From Mangifera indica (Eukaryota; Streptophyta; Magnoliopsida; Sapindales; Anacardiaceae): a stretch of DNA of 64,000 nt. Under the pieces are notes generated by a model. That model made no database searches, had not been told where the DNA came from, and saw only the letters and a list, made by a program, of their open reading frames with translations. This document shows positions 20,980 through 33,572 of the stretch, one piece after another; position 1 is the first letter of the stretch; every line of letters starts with the position of its first letter. The DNA is taken from contig NC_058140.1 in the NCBI RefSeq assembly GCF_011075055.1, positions 11,530,668-11,594,667 on the forward strand. Direction: 5' to 3'. The position numbers and the translations under genes were made by a program.

Positions 20980-21046
20980 TGGGCCTATTTTGGCCCATTT
21001 GTCTGTGTGTTATTCCAATTCCACCACCAGCCTTTGACTACACGTG
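20980..21046 (+). promoter_or_regulatory. Paired site II motifs and a G-box upstream of the RD2-like gene
   Basis: TGGGCC (20980-20985) and GGCCCA (20992-20997) form an inverted pair, a TCP-binding type arrangement. ACACGTGTA with the CACGTG core at 21041-21046 is a G-box or ABRE candidate, in keeping with the desiccation response of the Arabidopsis relative. Confidence 0.5.
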
Positions 21047-21190
21047 TACAATTTCAACTTTGCAACCTGCTTTTTAGGGGCTGGCTGGCACAAGACTCTT
21101 TCATTCTACACTATCTCCTTTCGCAGAAAGACAAAATTAAGATCTTTGTTTATTGAAGTTTCGCAAAATAGTCTGCTTTCAAACTGAACG

Positions 21191-22702
21191 ATGGAGCCGG
21201 TGAAGGAAGATGAAGAAGTTTACAGCTGGAGAGAGATGGAGTTACCAGCTTTAAAACCAGAGCTAGAGAGGGAGACGGGCGAGAGAAGGAGAGGTAGAGA
21301 CGTATTGATAGCCATTGATCATGGTCCCAACAGTAGGCATGCTTTTGATTGGGCCCTGATTCACTTCTGCAGGCTTGCTGACACCATCCATCTTGTTCAT
21401 GCGGTGACGAGTATGCGACCAATATGCTTGTTGTTTCATTTATTTGGTCGTCTAATTTGTGGGTTCTTATGAAAGATTGAATTTTTTTATGTGGGTTTTG
21501 GTGGGTTTGTTTTTGTAGATATGAATAACGAGATTGTTTATGACGCCAGCAAGGAGCTCATGCAGAGGCTTGCTCTGGAGGCTGCTGAAGTTGCTATGGT
21601 CAGCGGTGTGATTTGCTTTTGTTTTTAATTAGTCTTTTGTGATCTTCATCTCTTGTTTAAGAGATGTTAAAAATGGGCACCTGTTAGATTAGTTTAATAT
21701 GTAAGAGTACTTAGAAATTCTATTTATGTAAGTTTAATGAAGATGATCAACTGATGGTATCTTCAATTGATCTAATTTAAAAAAAATCAAATTGATCCAC
21801 GTCATGATAGAATTTCAAGGCTTAATCCAAAATTAGTTGATTTGAAGCCTGCATCAATGCTAACAATGATCCTCTGAAAGGCTTCTAGGTCCTTTTTCCC
21901 AGCTTTATATATGTGTTACAATTCCATGTTTGTATAGTTTGCTTCTTCATTTATATGCAGTACAGTTACAATATTATAATTCCTCCACTCATGCACTTCA
22001 ATGAAAGTTCTAAGTTTGTATATGATTAACCGAATATAACTTCAATATGAACAGCCTAGTAGCATGATAATGCTAAAGATACTTCTTATCAAAGAAAAAT
22101 AAAAGAAATGCTAGGAACAAACTTTGTATATAAATTGATGCAACACAAAATTAATGGAAAGAGTGAAAATTATAATGTGAATGAAAATGAAGGATGTTGC
22201 AGCGAAAGAGTGATTTTACATGATTGTTTTATAGTAATATAACTTTGAGGATCAATGCAAGGTGTTATGGGAGGGTTTGCATTAATTATAGTAAATGGCA
22301 TGGACCAGGTGATGACCAAGGCTCGGATTGTGCAAGGTGATGCAGGTAAGGTTATTTGCAAGGAAGCTGAAAGGTTAAAGCCAGCAGCAGTTGTTATGGG
22401 TACCCGAGGCAGAAGCTTGATGCAAAGGTTCTTTCTGTCTGTTTAAATTGTTTAATTTTTACTGTGGTAATGCTTTTCTCTTATGTTGCTGGATTTGTGT
22501 TCAGTGTACTGCAGGGAAGTGTGAGTGAGTATTGCTTCCACAATTGTAAAACTGCTCCTGTCATAATTGTTCCTGGAAAAGGTACTACCATCGAACAAGT
22601 GAAATTTTCATTGAATAATTCAAAGTTAAAGTGCTGGGGTTAGTTACACAGACTTCATTATTGTGTGGATTTGCAGAAGCTGGTGACGAATCATTGATAT
22701 GA
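21191..22702 (+). CDS. RD2: Universal stress protein A family, RD2-like
   Basis: Five exons: 21191-21410, 21519-21598, 22309-22427, 22505-22581 and 22677-22702. The total of 522 nt codes 173 residues with all frames closing. The N-terminal part holds ELERETGERRRGRDVLIAIDHGPNS and HAFDWALIHFCRLADT, beginning the USP fold at about residue 38. The ATP-binding signature G-x2-G-x9-G-S is at 131-145 (GTRGRSL..QGS), so it belongs to the nucleotide-binding USPs. The C-terminus ends VPGKEAGDESLI. Order and wording closely follow Arabidopsis RD2 (responsive to desiccation) as recalled. The protein probably acts as a small soluble dimer in stress adaptation. The last residues are three or four shorter than in Arabidopsis because a TGA falls where Asp-Trp is expected. 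Confidence 0.92.
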
Positions 22703-25700
22703 TGGAACTAGTAACTTGTGAAAAATTGTAAGTCATGAGCTTTGTGAATTCAATGATATTTTGATTGGTCATTTTGTTTGCTGGATTGCAAAATGTGTAT
22801 TATTTGCAGCAATGGTGTGTCATTGATTATTTGGCTTATATTTATTGATAGTTCTCCTCTGTTGGCAATTGTTGTATGCTTTTTGAATAACCTGTGATCC
22901 TGACTCACGTGAATGCGGTTAATGTGTGATTGCATTGGTGAAAATTTAAAGAAATACATGATAATAAGCACTCTAGATCCAGGGATCCTAGTCTTTAAAA
23001 ATCACCAAGCACAGAAATGTTTCAGTCATCTTTGTATTGTTTGATGCAGCTAGGTTGCATGCATCCTGATAATCTCTATGCCACCTTAGCTACTATCAAC
23101 ATGCATCATCTCCAGCTCTCTTGTTTCTGTGAGTATCATATTTAAATAGAATTGAACACTTGTTGGTCCTTGCTTCAAAGGGACATTTGTCTAGGTAACT
23201 AGCTTAAGGCTAACTAGATCTTTGAGCTGGGCTAGCAGCCACTGCTTGCTCAGTTCCATTCATCTAAATAAGCTCCAAAATAAAATTTCCTTTTACTTTT
23301 TATTTAGTTTTTTATGATCTCTGCCTGATAAATCAAAGATCATCCCTTGAAGGGAGGAAATTTTGACATCCTTGTTCATATTTTTCAACTGAGTAGAGAC
23401 CAATCTCCTAACATAATGCATATATTCAACAAAATGGTGAATGGTGGAAAATTCACCATGTTCCATTCAGCCTTCTTTCATGTATGACTTTTTTTTGTCT
23501 TGTAGATTTAAATCTTTCCATAACATATAAATGAATAATCTTATATCCCCATGTTGCTAACTGCACTCAGAGAGGCCTTATTTGTCCATGGGATTAATTT
23601 AGTCTAATAATCCACAAACAGTGATTGGGTTGAGGGCCCAATATTTCTTGCAGGACCAAGCATATTTGGACCACTTTCTTCTTGCCAGCATAATTTATAG
23701 TTTGGTCTGCCTTGGCCACAACCACAAGAACGAAAAACCTTGAGCTATCTTATTGTTGGAAATTTCATTTAAAAGTGGGATGAGAGAAGAGAGCTAAACT
23801 TGCCCTTATATTGTTTGTTCTTATACATAATATTATTGATTCTATTTTTTAACAGAAACCTACCTAATATTAAGTCCTGGAGTTTAATAGGCAACTATTT
23901 CAGGATTCTTGTGTCAAGGTAAAGACGCAAACTTGAGAGCTTGCAGTGTCCAAATAAATGTTCAGTGTTGCAATGAAGTACACACACACATAGTCGAGAA
24001 TCTTTGTAGGTTTTAACTTTTTATTCCTTGGAATTGCACAATATGAAAAGGTGGTGGAGAGAGAAATCTCAGAAGATTAGATGAAAATATTTATATAGAT
24101 AATATATGTATGTACATTTTCACAGAAAGCTGCAATGGACCCAAGAAAGAGAAAAGGCAATATCATGTTTCACTATCCACAGAAAACAAAGAGAATCAAA
24201 GAGATCTTGCCTGTGGATGAGGCCAGGTCCACCTCTCTTAGTGTTACTTCTGGCTTGAAAACGAAGAAAGATGAGGCTATTGTGACTCCAAACAGAAGAA
24301 TATCCAATGTAATTAGTAGGCATACATTTCTTGGTCCCCCACTCGCCGCAACCAACATCCAAATGCTCATTATTATACTGGAGATTATTGGCATGAGGCA
24401 AGTCTGAAAAAATTATTGCAGAATAACTTTTCATCCTTGAAAGTCAATAAACCATTCCAATGCTTGAAGATTTTCATCTGACATTACTCACTAGGAAGCT
24501 CTTTACAAATAATGCGAATCTATGTCTATTTGTTTATGCTCTCAACATTTTCCTGCTCCATGATACACATTGATGAACATCTTCAAAATATAAGTTCATA
24601 TGTCGAACATACTTGTTCGGTCTTTTGCAGCTATGTTTGGTCTTAATAAAGCTCTAGGCTTTGTTTTACAGAAAGAAGAAGGATCATGATAAGCTCAAGA
24701 CCATCTTAAGTATAATTTAATAAAATTAATCTAATTGAATGTCATATGCAAGTGCCCAATAAGGAGTGATGTCTTTGCCCCTGTCCTTCCCTCTTTTACA
24801 CTCTCTCTCTGCGTATAATTGATGCCCTATATTCCTGTAATTTTCCTTTCTAATTACCAATGTCTCAATCAGAAATATATGATTGTATCCCAAAATGGTT
24901 CTGAGAAGGTCCACCAGTAGGCTCTTGTCCTCGGTCCTTCACAGGAGACCTTCTAGTTTTCGCTCAGCTCCAGTGCTTCACCCAACACAGAAACAACTTG
25001 TGCCAATGGGTCACCCTGATAACCTTTTGCATTAAATTTATACATATATTTGTGGAGTTCTTTGCTCACCAATCACATTCTTTTCTTTCATATAAACGTT
25101 TAAATTCTTTTTTCTCTCAATCAAGATTTGGATCTCTCAGTTCACACAATGCCAATAATTATGCGTATAGAAATCACTCAAAAGGTAAATAAATTTTAAA
25201 AAGAAAAAGAAAATTGCAGTTGTGATGTGTAAACTGAACAGTTCTCATTTTGCTTGCATTGTCAATCTCAACTTTCGTCCCCACCAATTCTTATACTTTG
25301 GTCCCCTGCACCATCTCCATCTTCGTCAAGTTTATATTGTATTTAACTTATAATCAAGATGGTGTGATCAGAATGTTATGTATAGATAAGGTTAAAGTTA
25401 ATAGGTATTAGTCTTATTCAATACTATGTCACAAGTATACATACAAATATTTATATACGCTATGTACTTAGCCAACCAGATAAAAACCTGAACCAAAGGC
25501 ATCAGGAAACAATAGCTAATCAAAGGAATTAGGAAACAATAGCTAATCAAAGGAATTGGATGATGACTCTTTCTCTGATTCACATCTCCATCTTTAGATT
25601 GCTAGCCTCAATGGAACCTGCAATAATCAATGTATGAACAACACTTGTAAATGGGCTCATGGGAGTTTGTGGGCATGTGATACATCTTTATTGAAACTGT

Positions 25701-26056
25701 TTGATTATCTAAAGGATATAGCAATGGGGACCCAGTTTTGCTTTTATAGGTTGCAGTGGGTAGCTATGGTGTCATATGGGGAGCCAAAATGCGTTACAAC
25801 TTTGATTGGTCCTTCTTTTGAAGGAAAAACTGTTGTGGGAATATTGTGATCATGAAAAAAATCTATAGTTTTAATCATTGTAGAATGAAAAGGATAGAAA
25901 GTTTCATAGGACCCAGTTTTTCTAAAGAGAAATCATTAATATTTGTGGGGCTCTATGAGGTCTCTATCACTGGTTGTTAAGCCCACTTAGCTACTCATTT
26001 TCTGCCTTAAACTTGAAAATTATCTAAACAACAACACAGGTTTTGACAAGACATGT
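22703..26056. other. 3.3-kb intergenic region; no gene recognised
   Basis: Includes the RD2-like 3' flank up to about 23000. Short open frames at 24135-24407, 25634-25849 and 24726-24914 show no domain, signal or similarity I recognise. The sequence is less AT-rich than the repeat regions and lacks obvious mobile elements, so an undetected non-coding transcript cannot be excluded. Confidence 0.4.
25504..25557. repeat. Exact 27-bp tandem duplication
   Basis: Two identical units beginning aggaaacaatagctaatc follow each other directly, indicating a recent slippage event. Confidence 0.9.
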
Positions 26057-27901
26057 TTAGGTTCCTGTACCTGTAAATGGTTGAGGTGGGAAGCTTGGTG
26101 TTGTTGATCTTCCTTGATCTAAGGCCAAATTGCAAAAATTTTGTAAATCAGCATCCCAGACTGGAGAGGGCTGTAGCTGCAATGTCAGTCATGTATATCT
26201 ATGTAAGCAAAACAGGAAGCATATGTAAACAGAAACCAGAAAATGTTATACAAAGTCTAGAAAGGGATTAATTAATTACAGTGAAGCAAGATGGATCAAG
26301 AAATGTTTCCGGGATCGACACAGGAACACTGATAGTTCTCCGTAGCCCCATGTCAGAAGGATTGATTCCCATTTCCAATCCAGGGCATGAAACTACTTGT
26401 GGTACAGGATTGAACGGAAGATAAGCAGGATTATTCATTTCTGATGTTATTCCAATTGGTGAAAAGTTGGGTGGAAGTGCAGGAAACTCCTATTAAGTCA
26501 AAGAAAATTAAATGTTCAGTAACAAAGACACAGTTATTAAAGTCTAGCATCAAAATCTGCTTAACTTAGAATCTGTGACATGTTGCCTCACCTCTTTGGC
26601 AAAGAAGCTGCCAATGTTGAAGTCAAGCCTGGGATTCACAGCAGCTAGTTTCATTGACAGGAACTGTTAATTGTGATGATCACAAGAGAAAAGCCAGTTA
26701 ATTAACAATATACAGAATTAACCCCGGAAACTGATAAGCATGTTAAATTGTTACCTCTACTTGTCTTTGAAGAGATTGAACATAATTGATGATTTCATCG
26801 AGCATTCCAGCTTTTCCAGTGATCTTGTTGCAGCCTGGTACTAAATCTTGCAAATACTTCATTCTTTCACTGATTTTTTCCCTTCTAACCTGAATAATCA
26901 GATTAAAATTTGTTCATAACCAATACTATAATAAAGCCAGAAAATGCTGAAACTGTAACTCACTCTTTCAGCTAAGCTATGACTGTCAGTGGCTTGACCA
27001 CGGCGAGCCCGGACATGAATGTAATCACGCTTTTGAACCTCAGAAACTTTTGAATTATCTTTAGAAGTATCACCAGATGTTTCTCTGTTGTTATTGCTGT
27101 TATTTTTGTTGTTGTTTTGCTCTGTGATCTTTGACTCTCCCTCTTCTGCACATCCTTTCATCCTTTTGTCTTTGGCCTCATCCTCTGCTCCAGCCTGCAC
27201 GCACTGAAAAACAGAACATCCATTAATGATCAAATGCATCTTTTAAGATATCGTCCTCCTCTTTAATTTAACTAAAATGTATCACACAATTAGTACACTT
27301 GTCCTTTCAAAGCAGTAAATGAGCACACAAATAAAAATACATACTTTGGCTTAAAAATTAGATCTTTTTAGCACAAAATCTCGTTAGACAATACACACAC
27401 CTTGGCGTTTTGGACCTTATCGGCTTTCCTCTTCTTGAAGCTTTCTCTTCCAACTGCAGCATTCATTTTATCACTCAAAACACTGGACTCCAACCTAGCC
27501 TCGGCAGCCACCGCCGGCGGGTCGCTAGTAGTCCTTGAAATGGCATTATTGGCATCAAAACCCAGCCCACAAGGCCCAAAACCATAACCAGGAAACGTAA
27601 CCTTCCCCAAGTCTGGCCACCCATTCTCTAATGCTGGGTCAGCCTTGACCGGCCCCAACACCGAGCCACCACCAGCACCACCACCCAGTAAACCACCTTC
27701 AAAACTCTGCACCTGACTCGGCACAGAAAACACTCCACTCAACTCACTAAAAAAACTCTCCTGCTGCTGATGCTGCGGTTGTTGTACCACATGAAACTGC
27801 TCCTGATGCCACTTCATACGAGCACGTTCCCGCTCCAACGCTGTCATGTCCATACAGTGCAACATCTCAGCAGCCGCCGGCACCACTCTTCTATTCATCA
27901 T
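26057..27901 (-). CDS. bHLH transcription factor, CIB1-like
   Basis: Six exons on the minus strand: 27401-27901, 26964-27203, 26755-26889, 26592-26663, 26280-26489 and 26057-26176, coding 425 residues. All introns fall at codon boundaries. The N-terminus [19 protein letters not shown] matches the conserved N-terminal motif of CIB1 and its relatives. A low-complexity Gln/Gly region follows, then the basic KKRKAD stretch, [10 protein letters not shown], and [16 protein letters not shown] with the bHLH domain at about 235-290. His242, Glu246 and Arg250 form the H-E-R set that contacts E-boxes and G-boxes. The dimerisation helix reads [17 protein letters not shown]. The short last exon ends [11 protein letters not shown] factors bind E-box DNA and cooperate with cryptochrome 2 in Arabidopsis flowering; the exact orthologue is uncertain. 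Confidence 0.9.
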
Positions 27902-28185
27902 TTGTATGAAATCAGAACGAACTCAAAAAAGACTTGAACCAAAACAAAGTAGCAGAGCAAGTAGAAGTGGTTGAGATTGTTGAAGAGTTAGGCAGGTGGG
28001 TTTCATATGCAGCCTGGTGAACACGAGTTCGTTGTGAAGAGAAGGTACAATTTGAATACGTGGGCTTTTTGTAGTTTAAATTTACGATTTGGGATAATAT
28101 ATGTAAAGAGATAACATTAAAAAAAATTAGTCGCCGGAAAATGAGACAAGTGATCGGAATTTTAAAGAGTGAGTTTTGAACATAG

Positions 28186-28310
28186 ACTCTTATTTATATA
28201 TAAATTGAGAGAGAGAGAGAGAGAGAGGAGGCAATTGGGCAGAGAGCCATGGAATGTAGCCATCACCGGAGGCTGTGGGTGATGGGACGTGCTGACATGA
28301 CTGCCACGTG
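28186..28310 (-). promoter_or_regulatory. Promoter of the CIB1-like bHLH gene: TATA, GA repeat, G-box
   Basis: On the minus strand tatatataaataag (about 28188-28203) is a TATA box some 290 bp before the ATG. A (GA)n tract occupies 28207-28228, just upstream. The palindromic G-box CACGTG, within gccacgtgg, is at 28305-28310, about 100 bp upstream of the TATA box. The encoded protein belongs to a G-box/E-box-binding group, so autoregulation is possible but unproven. Confidence 0.55.
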
Positions 28311-29039
28311 GAGTGTCTAAAGCTTGGATTAGAAAGTGGGTTTATTTCTTCGGATTGACCAAGGTTAACATTCAACGCATAAATTTTACAGTGTAAATTT
28401 TTCAAAGCAGATTTTTTTTTTTTTTTATAATTAAAAAACAAATTGCTGAATTTGCATAGGAACTCACAATTTCACAAACCCACAATAAAAAAAAAAAAAA
28501 GGGATAATCCGTTTCATAACTGCCAGCTGCTGCGGCGAGCCTGACCGCGGGATTCTGGCCGAGCAGGATGGGGGGAAACCAGGCCTCCTCTGTTACATGA
28601 CAGATGCCGAACGTGTCTAATTTCTGTGATTGGCAGATTGGCACCTGGGACGCTGCAATGTAAGAGATTAACACTTGAGAAGTTCTTTACGAATTCTACA
28701 ATCGTCCCGTGGAGGACACCTCCGTTTTTTATTGCTTGCGTGACGGTCACGCATATAAGGTTAAGAACAATCAAATGATTGCTGGAAATTCTGCGCGTAT
28801 TACGGAGTTTGTCACGCCCTTCTAAAACTAGAAATGGCTCTGTTTTTTAAATAAAATTATTTTATTTGTATTTTGTACATTATTAGTAAGTGCAATCTAG
28901 CAAACTTTCCAATGGAAGCCTTTGATTTTATTTTTATTTATTTCAGCTTTTCATGGGATAATTAATATTTATGAAAAAATAATAATAATAAAACAAAAGA
29001 GGTCGTGCAAGCAGCCCAGCAGATGAAGCTGCATTGTAT
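28311..29039. other. Intergenic, with a more GC-rich patch at 28500-28790; no gene recognised
   Basis: Overlapping minus-strand frames cover 28402-28774 and contain an Ala-rich segment. I recognise no family. A/T homopolymers occur at about 28411-28427 and 28485-28499. Confidence 0.4.
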
Positions 29040-29345
29040 TGTATGAAAAATTTATTTTTTTAATTATATATTATATATCATTTTAATTAATACATTATTA
29101 TTTTAAAAAATATAAAAAATATTATTAAAATTTTTATTATATCAATTTTTTTTAAAAAAATGTATTAATATGCATTAAGAGTACATATCATATAGTAAGA
29201 TACGTATCATATTATATAATATGTATATTATTTTATATTAATTTAATATATCTTATAATATTTATCGTTTTTTATTTGTATTATATTGTATCTTACATAA
29301 AACACGAATCATATATTATAAGATACTAATAATTATTGATAGTCT
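29040..29345. repeat. AT-rich dispersed repeat, second copy
   Basis: Carries 'agatacgtatcatattatataa' and 'ttgtatcttacataaaacacg', related to the 17240-17605 stretch, partly inverted. Confidence 0.45.
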
Positions 29346-30010
29346 CAATTTCAAATGAAGATACACTCTCATTTGATCATATATTGGACATGAAGCAACA
29401 GTATAAGTCAAACAAATCTAGCTCTACAAAAAAAGTTTAATTGCATGGTACACTCCATATAAGGAAGTTTCATATCTTACTTTGTTTGTTAATGGGATTA
29501 GGAGTCTATTTCATTAACTTATGTATTAATTTAGAAGGGTGCTAAATTTGGTTTCAATGCAGGATTACGCCCATGAAAGGGATGGATGGAGGGCAACACT
29601 TACGTTATTTGTCAACAAGTCCGTTGAAGAGACACAATCAAAGTTAGGCAAGTGACAGAAATTTGCACTGGCAATAGTCCGATGAAGATATTATAGGTTT
29701 CGCTATTTGTCACCACAAGTTTAATATATAGATAATAAAATATTTTAAAAAAAAAACTGAGGTTCCATTTTCCTTAATCAGCAATCTTTGTCATAAATGG
29801 ATGGTTAGGGATAGATTATGAGACTTGAAAACCAATAAATCTTATCTTCCCATGAAATGACATTATCAAACTAATTAATTGTCACAATCACATAGTTAAT
29901 TAAGAAGCTTTTTCAGATAACATTCCACTTTACTTTATAGTTAGATTATGCAATAATTGGTTTGTTTGCAAAATGTCATTCCATAGATAATTAGCTTTTT
30001 AATAATAATA
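29346..30010. other. Intergenic; no gene seen
   Basis: AT-rich sequence with no recognisable coding block or terminus. Confidence 0.4.
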
Positions 30011-30437
30011 GACGAAAAGACTTATTCTCACCCCAGGTTTATTGAATTTCTAAATCGGTTTTTACTAAGTATTAAAAATTTAAACTAATAAAATTATATA
30101 TACCTATTTTAGTATATATTTATATATATTATCATATGATTAGATGATTTTAAATTAAAAATAAAATAATACTCAATCATATGAAGATATATATAAGTGT
30201 ATACATATTTGTACACCTAAAATAGGTATATATAGTATTGTTCAACTTAAACTCCCACTCGTGGATAATTAAAATTGACAGTATCAATTAGTTTCATGGT
30301 AAAATCGTTATTTTTAATATATTACTAATTAAATAACGATTTTACATTGAAAACTAATCGATTATGTCAATTTTAAGCACTTAAAGGATGAAAGTTTAGT
30401 TAACATACCTTGGGTGGGAATGAGTCTTTTGTTGGGC
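30011..30437. mobile_element. Short family M MITE carrying a nested family P MITE
   Basis: The left terminus gacgaaaagacttattctca and the right terminus ttgggtgggaatgagtcttttgt are inverted versions of the family end. ataataata stands on both sides (30002-30010 and 30438-30446), which would be the 9-bp duplication, though the sequence is low in complexity. Inner sequence ('ctcccactcgtggataattaaaattgaca') is that of the family; most of the middle is replaced by the palindromic insert at 30080-30240. Confidence 0.65.
30080..30240. mobile_element. Palindromic MITE (family P)
   Basis: 'tatatatacctattttag' at the left end pairs with 'ctaaaataggtatatata' at the right end. The body has 'tatcatatgattagatgatttt' and 'aataatactcaatcatatga' in inverted arrangement. 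It lies wholly inside the family M element. Confidence 0.75.
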
Positions 30438-31060
30438 ATAATAATATTCTCATGAGTTTATAATAATTTAAAAAGATTTTTAATAATGATAAGAAATATA
30501 TAATACTTTCTGTTAAATAAAATAAACCCTATTTATGAAATCCCACTTGTATGTTAACATTCTCAAGTCGAAATCAAGCTTTTAACTTGCACAGTTATGA
30601 ACCCATATGTTACTTGAAGTAATATATTGGAAGGTAAGAGGTAAGAGGTAAGAGATATAATTTGGATTGATTGTGGGAACAATTCCAGAAAGGATGAAGG
30701 CTACATGCATTAGCTAGCATCAACTGGGGTCCTCTCTCCCTTTTCTCCTGTTCTCTTCATCTTCTTCAATTCTTCTACTTTAATATTATTAGCAAGTCAC
30801 TCTTTGCTTCTTTCTTTCTTTTTCTTTCTCTAGTTGCAATACAATCACACATGACCTTGTACCACAAGTAAAGGCAAAATGGGCCCTTGTTTTTGTCTTT
30901 CCACATTTTTTCTATCACCTTCTAGCTATATGGTCTGCATCAACAGAAAACAACCCAGTTGTCCCCCACTGTTTTGTGTGTTTCATTTTCATCATCATTC
31001 AAGAACATGCCTTATTTTTTCTTCTTTTATATTGGAATTTTGACTAATACCTCCCCCAAG

Positions 31061-31335
31061 AACAGTGCTTCGTCCCTAAGATATGCTTTATCACATTTTC
31101 TTTCTCTAAGCACCAATTGTTTAAAAGCTAAGTGGGATAATCAACAAGTTGAAATATATGAATTTTTGGAAGCACCAAAAACACTTCCAATATTTATTAT
31201 TATTTGGTATGAATTATTATTCCAATAATGTGGTCCACTGAAATCTATGGTGAACAAACTTCAGATCCTTTGAGGGCGATAGCAATAGTATTAATTCCCA
31301 TTGATAAAAATATATAAGTGAATTTATTATTATTA

Positions 31336-31366
<31 letters not shown>

Positions 31367-31912
31367 GTGTGACCTTTCAAGATATGAATGTACAAAATAT
31401 TCATGCATGGTTAGCTTAATAAAATTATTTTTATATATTTTTAATACACAAACAGATACACATTTATGTGTAATTATATGATTTTGATTTAAGGACAAAA
31501 TAACATTCAACTGCATAATAACACATATAAATGTATATTCAAAATAGATATACATAATATTACTACTCTAGTTTAACAGTGCTTCATTCGTAAGATATTA
31601 TTTTATCATATTTTCATTCTCCATACATCAATTGTTTAAAAAGCCAAGTGGGATAATCACTAGGTTGAAATATATGAATTTTTGGAAGCACCAAACACTT
31701 CCAATATTTATTATTATTTGGTATGAATTATTATTAAAATGTGGTCCACTGAAATCTATGGTGAACAAACTTTAGATCCTTTGAGGGCGATATCCTTTTG
31801 AGGGCGACATCCTTTAGGGGCGATTGCAATAGTATTAATTCTTATTATTATCGTATGTGACCTTTCAAGATAAGAATGTACAAAATTTTCATGCATGGTT
31901 AGTTTAATAATA
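31061..31912. repeat. About 350-bp direct duplication with a MITE at the junction
   Basis: Copy 1 (about 31061-31422) and copy 2 (about 31575-31912) share long blocks such as 'tgaatttttggaagcaccaa', 'cttccaatatttattattat', 'gtggtccactgaaatctatg' and 'tgacctttcaagata..gaatgtacaaaat..tcatgcatggtta'. Copy 1 contains an expanded ATT microsatellite (31325-31365). Copy 2 shows three imperfect 17-bp 'atcctttgagggcgat' units (about 31777-31825). Confidence 0.85.
31423..31566. mobile_element. Palindromic MITE (family P) between the duplicated segments
   Basis: 'acacatttatgtgtaattatatga' at left and the inverse 'tgcataataacacatataaatgt' at right form an imperfect palindrome of the same family as 30080-30240. 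Confidence 0.6.
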
Positions 31913-32929
31913 GAACTCCTAGACAAACAAAATTAAACATTTGAAAAATCAACTAATAAAATTGGGTGACATGTTCTTATCTTTGATGGATAAATGGAGA
32001 TAATAATAGAGGGGAGAGATGGGATGAGGGGGCAATGAGAGATCGCAGTGGATCCAATGTAAAAGGAATCCCAGTTCTAGCAGGCCCTTCATATTATTAT
32101 TCTTATTATTAATAATAATAATTTAACAAGCTCATTTCCCACTTTTTTTTATTTTTCAATCTCATATTATAATATTTAAAAGGGAGAGTGAATTATACTT
32201 TAATTTTAACATAAAAGAAGGAAGCTTTGCTAAAATTGATCTAAAACATGGAGGATAGTTTTAGATGCAACACTCAAATACACAAATAATAAAGAGAAGA
32301 TCCAAAACAAAGAGAATAAACATATTTGATTCAATCTAATTCAAGGTGTTCTCCTCCAAAATATGACAAATTAATAAATTAATTTTTATAACAATTATTT
32401 ATAACAAATAGTTTAAATGATAAATAAGAGATTTGATTCATAAGAGTACGAATTCAAATCTTTTTTAATAATATTTTAATATTAAACTTAGTAGTTATAT
32501 GATCGATAATTTACCTGAGACACTATTTCTTCAAAAGAATATGTTTTAGAAGATAAGAACCCTAGAAGATAAAAAGGCTCTTGAGTCCTGCCAATAATTC
32601 CTTCCCTAAATTTCTTCAAAACATACATGAAGGCAAGTGTTGTGCAAGATCACGTGAGTGGAGTTTCGGTGAAGCAAACAAGACCCGTGAAACAAGGTAG
32701 CATCTCATCTTCTGGTTGAGCGATGGGCATATCCAAAATTGAAAGCTAGTAAGTACAAACCTAACAAAAGAGCTTATGTTTTCATCATTTTTTTGTACTT
32801 TTATGATAATGTAATAAACTCGAAACTTTGTTGGAACCCATATCACTTTATCCTTTCTTCCTTCTCCCCAAGAAAAATACAAACACATAAAATGTAAGTT
32901 TATATAAATATCTATCTAATTGTGTGGTT
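31913..32929. other. Intergenic; no gene seen
   Basis: AT-rich. A minus-strand open frame at 32616-32888 has no recognisable domain. Confidence 0.35.
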
Positions 32930-33035
32930 CATCTATATTATGGAATGAGTAATATCATATGTATAAATAATATATGTAATTTTATTCACAAATAATAACA
33001 TATCATTAACTAATTAAATAATTTTAAATTAAACA
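32930..33035. mobile_element. Fragment of family P MITE
   Basis: 'gagtaatatcatatgtataaata' and 'acaaataataacatatcattaactaattaaataattttaaatt' follow the family pattern; the other half is missing. Confidence 0.4.
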
Positions 33036-33499
33036 TTAAGGATGACAACAAAAAAGAGCAGAGAAGAGATCTTAATCCCCGTTTAAATTCATATTGGGGA
33101 TATTAATCATAGTCTCTGTTACGAGAATAAAAATAATTTCTTATTCTCTCCCTACAAAGAAAAACTTTCTCCTTATCCTCTCTTTGTCTCAGTCTCTACG
33201 AAGAAAAATTTCTTCTTTGTACTCTTTAAACACAAAATAAAAAATTAAATAACAAAATTAACTAAAATTAAAACTAACACATTATTTCAAATATCACAAA
33301 TATCATATATTAGTTACATTAATATGGATAGTAAATTTTGTCATCTCTATTAGAAATAAGATATCATCTAATCATATGGTTAATAATTTTACATAAAAAA
33401 CAATTTTTGAGCATGACTTTTTTTTCAAATAACAACAAAGTTAGAGGTGTTTGGTGGTTAACTTGGATTTTTGGACGATCTCCATTAACTATAATTAGG

Positions 33500-33569
<70 letters not shown>
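33500..33569. repeat. (TA)n microsatellite, 70 bp
   Basis: Uninterrupted TA dinucleotides. Confidence 0.97.

Positions 33570-33572
<3 letters not shown>

Noticed and set aside
28402..28774. Overlapping minus-strand frames upstream of the bHLH gene
   Set aside because: No known motif; the frames run into A/T homopolymers.
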